The notes under the pieces are model-generated. The model did no database searches. It saw only the letters and a program-made list of their open reading frames with translations, and had not been told where the DNA came from. A DNA stretch of 22,500 nt. Source: Chara braunii. Its lineage: Eukaryota; Streptophyta; Charophyceae; Charales; Characeae. Positions 18,181 to 22,500 of this stretch are shown here, one piece after another. The translations under genes and the position numbers were made by a program. The number at the start of each line of letters is the position of its first letter. The stretch's first letter is position 1. The DNA lies in contig BFEA01000142.1 in assembly GCA_003427395.1 (NCBI GenBank), forward strand, positions 634,941-657,440, written 5' to 3'.

Positions 18181-19380
18181 GATAAAAATGAGTTTAGAAG
18201 GGATTACATATTGAAATTTTGGAATCGAACTACTATAGATGCTTCAGTACCCATTCGCCCATTGTCGAAATTACTGATTTTTTTCCCACTTCTGCAGCAA
18301 CCCTTGTTCCCAGTTCTTGGTATGAAATTTAGAGACATCTCTCTTAAGCAAATACCTTTTAGGGGAATCACAACTAAGGATAATAGGCTTTTCTTTCACC
18401 CTGAGAAAAAGGGTGAAAAAACAGTGTTTTTCTCATTATTATTCTCTTCATTTCAGTATCTATCAAGTTTCAATTATAAAGGACGCTGGAACCGTTTCCC
18501 CGCAGGTGCAACTCCCCACCAATAGATGGAGCCTCCACGGGTGAACTAGTGGTATTTGCTCCTATCAGCATAACTAGCTTCACCCTAGGCACGAGTTAAA
18601 CAAAAAATTAAAAAAAGTTACATGGCAGTGGGTTACACCGACCAAGCAAAAATGATTTTTATAGATAATATGATTGTTTTGACCAAGGGACAAAATACAC
18701 AATAGGATACCACATGATAAAATCTAATGATAATTAATATGAGTGAGAGAAAAACTCTCCGTAGTGTCTAAGAAGTATTCAAGTTCCTGGTAGCTTGGAG
18801 TGTAATATCTCACAACCTTTGTCAATGAATGGCATAAGTAAGATCAATGTTGTGTTCTAGCATGATAAAAACTCCTTCATGATATTAGTGAAATTATGTC
18901 ACTGCTATTCGCCCTAGTTCAAGTTCCATGACCAGTTTCGGTCTCGTTCCCATGTACCATATTCTTGTGCCCTAGGTAGAGTCAAGTACCATAAGGTCGT
19001 CCTATCAATAACCCCGTCATAAGATTTAGGTCAATACCAGTATACCTAGGGAAATCGGTAGAAGTTGGTAAGTTATTTGTCTATAGTAAAGTCAGCAACA
19101 AACTTCGAAGAATGTTATGAAACTTTCGAAAGTGATAACCATCGACTTTGGGTCCGGTCCATAACTGGAAGAGGAGGTTAAAAACGAAGCGTCAGGTACA
19201 TGAGTCCAACTATTAAGGTCGACATCACATATTGTCTTGTTTGCCTAAATAAAGTGTTGTTGCACTACAGTGTGCAACTAAGTCCTACGAGTTGCTGCAA
19301 GTCAACAACCCAGAGTGCCAATAGCAATAACTAGATTAGAGAAAGATATGTCAGGGCTACTTAGAAAGGATCATATCGAC

Positions 19381-19382
<2 letters not shown>
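18181..19382. other. No gene recognised
   Basis: A plus-strand frame at 18172-18525 (117 codons) follows the LINE directly. It is AT-rich with FFPLLQQ and KKGEKT words and resembles no family I know; it could be LINE 3' flank. From 18530 to 19380 the sequence is unique-looking, with no repeats, motifs or frames I can support. Confidence 0.4.

Positions 19383-19431
<49 letters not shown>
19383..19431. repeat. (GA)n microsatellite, 49 bp
   Basis: Uninterrupted GA repeat. It is the second such tract in the window after 12897-12967. Confidence 0.97.
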
Positions 19432-19434
<3 letters not shown>

Positions 19435-20027
19435 TAATACTTGTATGTAGTGGTTGGAGGTCATAGCCACCGAACTTGAAAATGACAATTTTGTATATAA
19501 AAGTTGACGTGCAGACTCTTTCGGTTTTGCTTCTCATGTGTGCTTTGTCTTGAATTTGGTGTGAGAATCACATGTAAGTGTGTGATGTATGGTTGGTCAA
19601 AATTCAATTGGGATTGGAGTAAACTCTTGCTACCTCTCTTGGACAAGCACACAAGTGGAGAACCGACATATTTTTGCAAGGTTGGTGGGCGCAATAGTGA
19701 CCCAACAAAGTTTACTGACCCAACAACTGAAAGAATGAATGAATATGGAGAATCTTCGTCGATTCATTGCAACAAAGCATTCCTCAACCACAATCTTGCA
19801 TGCTGTCAATTTATTTTCAATTTCTGTTGGTCTTACCTCAGGACTTCGTTGTAGGTTGTTCTAGGCCTTAGGCCTGTCAAATAGGTTGCATGTCAAGATA
19901 GGTAGGGTCAGCCCACCGAAGGTGAAGCATGCAAAGTAATTGCACAGGCATGAGTGGCAGATGCTTGTTAAACAACTTGTCCGACCCACAAGCGGTTATC
20001 GGGTAGCTGAAAATTCAGGAATGAAAA
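19432..20027. other. No gene recognised
   Basis: A plus-strand frame at 19504-19854 (116 codons, Cys-rich near its start) is open but matches no family I know and has no supporting context. The rest is non-repetitive except a small CTAGGCCTTAGGCCT palindromic word near 19861. Confidence 0.35.
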
Positions 20028-20415
20028 TGATGAAGTGAGAGTTTTGGGCAGTCTGAAAATCCTGAATGGTCCTGAGTGAAGAAAGGTCCGAAGACCCTGA
20101 AAACCACCTGTTTAGGCAGGCTGTATCCTGAAGTGGTGAAGGGTGTCCTGAAGTGGTCAAGTGAGAGTTTTGGGCAGTATGAAAATCATGAATGGTCCTA
20201 AAGTGGTGAAAGGTCTGAAGACCATGAAAACCACCCTTCACCACTTGAGGATGCAGCCTGCCTAAACAGGTGGTTTTCAGGGTCTTCGAAGCTTTCACCA
20301 CTTTAGGACCATTCATGATTTTCAGACCTGAATGATCCTGAAGTTGTGAAAGGTCCGAAAACCCTGAAAACCACCTGTAAAGGCAGAATGAAGTGGTGAA
20401 GGGTGTCTTGAAGTG
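20028..20415. repeat. Compound palindromic repeat (foldback array)
   Basis: Four partial copies of one ~95-bp unit lie in a row: plus (20051-20145), plus (20177-20236), minus (20232-20327), plus (about 20328-20410). The first and third are inverted repeats over ~95 bases. The second and third form a hairpin with 59-base arms (20177-20235 and 20269-20327, about 54 matches by my count) around a 33-base loop. Shared words are GAAAATCATGAATGGTCCT, AAAGTGGTGAAAG, GAAGACCCTGAAAACCACC and TGTTTAGGCAGGCTG. A 172-codon minus-strand frame crosses it only because the repeat lacks stops in that frame. Confidence 0.85.
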
Positions 20416-20954
20416 GTGATGAAAAATACGACTGTTGTTAGCCTTCTCTCGTCTGACCCTAAGATCGCTACTGACCAGCATGTGGTGAACCACGTTAGCA
20501 AGAGCATCGGTCACTCTAAGTGTTCAGGGGCAGTATTGACCCCAACCAACCTTATCATCCTACATGTGACGTTAAATAATTATTGAGGACTCAGCCTGTC
20601 CTTAAATTGACCGTTGGCTGGTCAATGGCCGTCCATCACAACTTGGTAGCGGGTATCAAGCAAGAATAATCCAAGCAAAGGCAACATAGTGAATAGCAAA
20701 ATCACAATTTTTAGGTTAGGGGTGTAAGTGTGTATATGGTCAGAGATCGTGGAACGGTCCTACCTTTGATTAACTGTTGTGCTACTGACCATCATTGAGG
20801 ACTAACCGACGTTGGCATGCATCTTCCACTTTATTTTCCTCTGGCCCCTACTCCAATTTCTATTCCCCTTAGCATTCTCCCGCATGAGTTGCAGGAATGT
20901 GAAGAGAGTGTGCACCAACATGGCCGTATACGAGCCGGGGGACCCCGAATATGA
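20416..20954. other. No gene recognised
   Basis: Mixed sequence without repeats or frames I can support. GTTAAATAATTATTGAGGAC near 20571 and ACCATCATTGAGGACTAACC near 20788 share TTGAGGACT with different flanks, which I take as chance or a very decayed repeat. Confidence 0.35.
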
Positions 20955-21170
20955 AATGCTTAAACAATAAGTGCTCACATTGAAAAAGAAAAGAAAAGGA
21001 GAGGGAAAGCAAAAATAAAGAAAAGTGAAAGAGAAGAAGAATAAGGAGGAGTTGGTGATAGCCAAATGCTTAAATAGATGACCCTCACATAAAAATAGAA
21101 AAGTGATGGAGAAGGAAAGCAAGTAGAAGAGGAGAAAAAAAATGAGGAGGGGAAGTTGGCAGAAACCAAT
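20955..21170 (+). repeat. ~110-bp purine-rich tandem duplication
   Basis: AATGCTTAAACAATAAGTGC near 20956 and AATGCTTAAATAGATGACCC near 21065 start two units. Both continue with CTCACAT, AAAGAAAAG or ATAGAAAAG, GGAGAGGGAAAGCAA or GGAGAAGGAAAGCAA, GAAGA and GGAGG, and end in GTTGGTGATAGCC or GTTGGCAGAAACC. The strand is G+A-rich. The frame used by the downstream Gag-like segment has several stops here. Confidence 0.7.
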
Positions 21171-21239
21171 AATGTGTCGGAAGGAGAGGAAGAGGATATG
21201 CAGGAAGGAGCAAGTGGAAAGTAGGAAGCGAAAGTGTTA

Positions 21240-22340
21240 CCTTGACAAGAAAAGGTTACGAAGGAGGAGAAGGAAAATAAGATGGAAACTAGGGTTAAGG
21301 TGGAGTTAGGCCAACACCTCGTTGACGCTGCTTACAACCCTGAAATGCCAAATGACAATGCAACAAAGACTTTCCAAAAGTAGCAGTCAAGGCAATCAAC
21401 AGATCACAGGCTGCAAACGACAAACACTGGAAAGGAAAAATAGGAGCAACGCAAAATTTTAACTGACACTAAAGCCATGAGTGTCAACTTGTGACTGAAG
21501 CTGACGAAGAGGACAATAGATATCAATATTCTCATTGTTACCGCCATGACCCCGGAGAACACAGAGAGTATAAAATCACCTCCTCATGTTCAAAGATATG
21601 GCCCAAAGGAAGGAATTGACTAAGAACTCGATAGCTTAGAAAGTGAGAGGCAAGGACAATCTGCTCCTGAGATATGAAGAGGGAGGATGAGGCATACTCC
21701 CCTGCGAACAAATAGAGACGAGGGACAAATACGACAACACCGGAGGTGAAGAAGTGTAGTTGTGATCTGCAAGGGAGGTCACCTAGGAAGGGAAAAGGAT
21801 CAAAAGGTGGTAGATGGGACCTATTTTCCCCGTAGGGGCATGAGAGGATACCCGTCAAAGCAAGGGGGTGGAGGCCCGTACAGGTTCCCACTGCATCAAA
21901 AAATGGAGGACGAAGAGCCCTCAAAGCAGATGAATTTATCCGAGTTCTAGTTGCTATGGAAGTAGCATCGGGAGAAATGAGTGGTTTAAATGCGACAAGG
22001 AGGGCCCGACCACATTATCCAGTTTTGCCCTAAATGGCAGAAGCATCCAGAAAAAGAAACTAGGCGGTAGCAGAATCGACTGCTACTACGGAGGCTGCCA
22101 GCTCATACAAGAAGATAAAAGTGCATACTGTCCATTCCCCATCGAGCTCCCAGGCCAAGGCAGAGGCTGAGTCGGTTCACCACTCAGATAGTTGCCTAAA
22201 GATTACTAGTTATATTATCTCCACGAGTAGTTCCCTTGCAAACATAGGCGAGGAACTGCCCTTCGCAATTCTGGGACTGATATCAAGAAGAACAGAGGAA
22301 GTTGGTAGTTGCAGACGTAGAGGTAGTCAAGAATGAAGTG
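21240..22340 (+). pseudogene. Decayed Gag-like region of an LTR retrotransposon
   Basis: Gag proteins package retrotransposon RNA and often end in CCHC zinc knuckles. At 21982-22028 the codons read WFKCDKEG and, after a two-base frame slip, DHIIQFCPKWQKH. The spacing of the second Cys, His and last Cys fits a zinc knuckle whose first Cys is now Trp. A weaker ICKGGHLGRE word lies at 21768-21797. The upstream frame (GQHLVDAAYNPEMP near 21307) is charged and interrupted by several stops, mostly TAG. Downstream, TEEVGSC and VADVEVVKNEVLAYP appear in different frames. No protease, integrase or reverse transcriptase follows within the window, so the element class stays open. Confidence 0.45.
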
Positions 22341-22500
22341 CTGGCATACCCAAGCTCCACGTTCGCTTAGAGAGATAAGGAAGCTAAATTTAGGCATGAA
22401 AGTTAAAAATTTATAATAGCTTATCATTTGTAAGTTTGCGGTAGCTCACATTATAAAGCAGGGATCTACCGGGGTGAAGCCAAGGTTGGGGTTTGACCCC
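22341..22500. other. No gene; window end
   Basis: AT-rich then GC-richer sequence. GGTTGGGGTTTGACCCC at the very end resembles a B-box or short palindrome (GGGGTTTGACCCC) but is cut by the window edge. Confidence 0.3.

Noticed and set aside
20109-20270. TTTAGGCAGGCTG / CAGCCTGCCTAAA as a bacterial-style terminator pair
   Set aside because: No T run or upstream gene; they are parts of the inverted repeat units.
19996-20514. 172-codon minus-strand open frame with repeated TFHHFRTIHDF-like words
   Set aside because: Its peptide repeats mirror the DNA repeat array at 20028-20415, and inverted copies keep the frame open. There is no recognisable domain.

Overview
This window looks like intergenic DNA from a large, repeat-rich land-plant nuclear genome. 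The evidence is a degenerate plant-type non-LTR retrotransposon (reverse transcriptase followed by a zf-RVT-like segment with LPTNDRL and ETIEHIF), several tRNA-derived SINE-like heads, long (GA)n tracts, a MITE-like foldback element, LTR-retrotransposon remnants, and the absence of any intact recognisable gene in 22.5 kb. The lineage cannot be fixed from this sequence; a gymnosperm, fern, lycophyte or large-genome angiosperm would all fit. One base (227) is undetermined.

Layout. 1-725: GC-rich to mixed sequence with no recognised gene. 725-3150 and 8025-10556: two diverged direct copies of one 2.4-2.5 kb repeat, each with a pyrimidine-rich middle, a 45-bp minisatellite and two ~290-bp tandem units at its 3' end. 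Copy 2 is broken by a ~337-bp insertion (9510-9846) and ends where a 208-codon open frame of unknown nature runs on. 3150-8025, between the copies: tRNA-like fragments, a MITE-like foldback (4082-4234), small tandem repeats, and a minus-strand LTR-like fragment whose part (5820-5970) recurs inverted at 12405-12555. 11181-13000: tandem repeats, a cluster of GTAC tetramers, a CCTGAA repeat pair, a tandem tRNA-like pair and a (GA)n tract. 13493-13970: a foldback-like element with GTCCGG clusters at both ends. 15380-18180: two LINE fragments head to head. 18180-20027: unassigned sequence with a second (GA)n tract. 20028-20415: a compound palindromic repeat. 20955-22340: purine-rich tandem repeat and a decayed Gag-like region with a zinc-knuckle remnant.

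No set of genes here works together as a pathway. The biology is that of nested, mostly dead mobile elements. The most notable structures are short motif-cluster or foldback elements (9510-9846, 12036-12381, 13493-13970, 20028-20415), at least two of which share sequence and may represent an undescribed non-autonomous family. Similarities were judged by eye, without alignment software, so boundaries are approximate.
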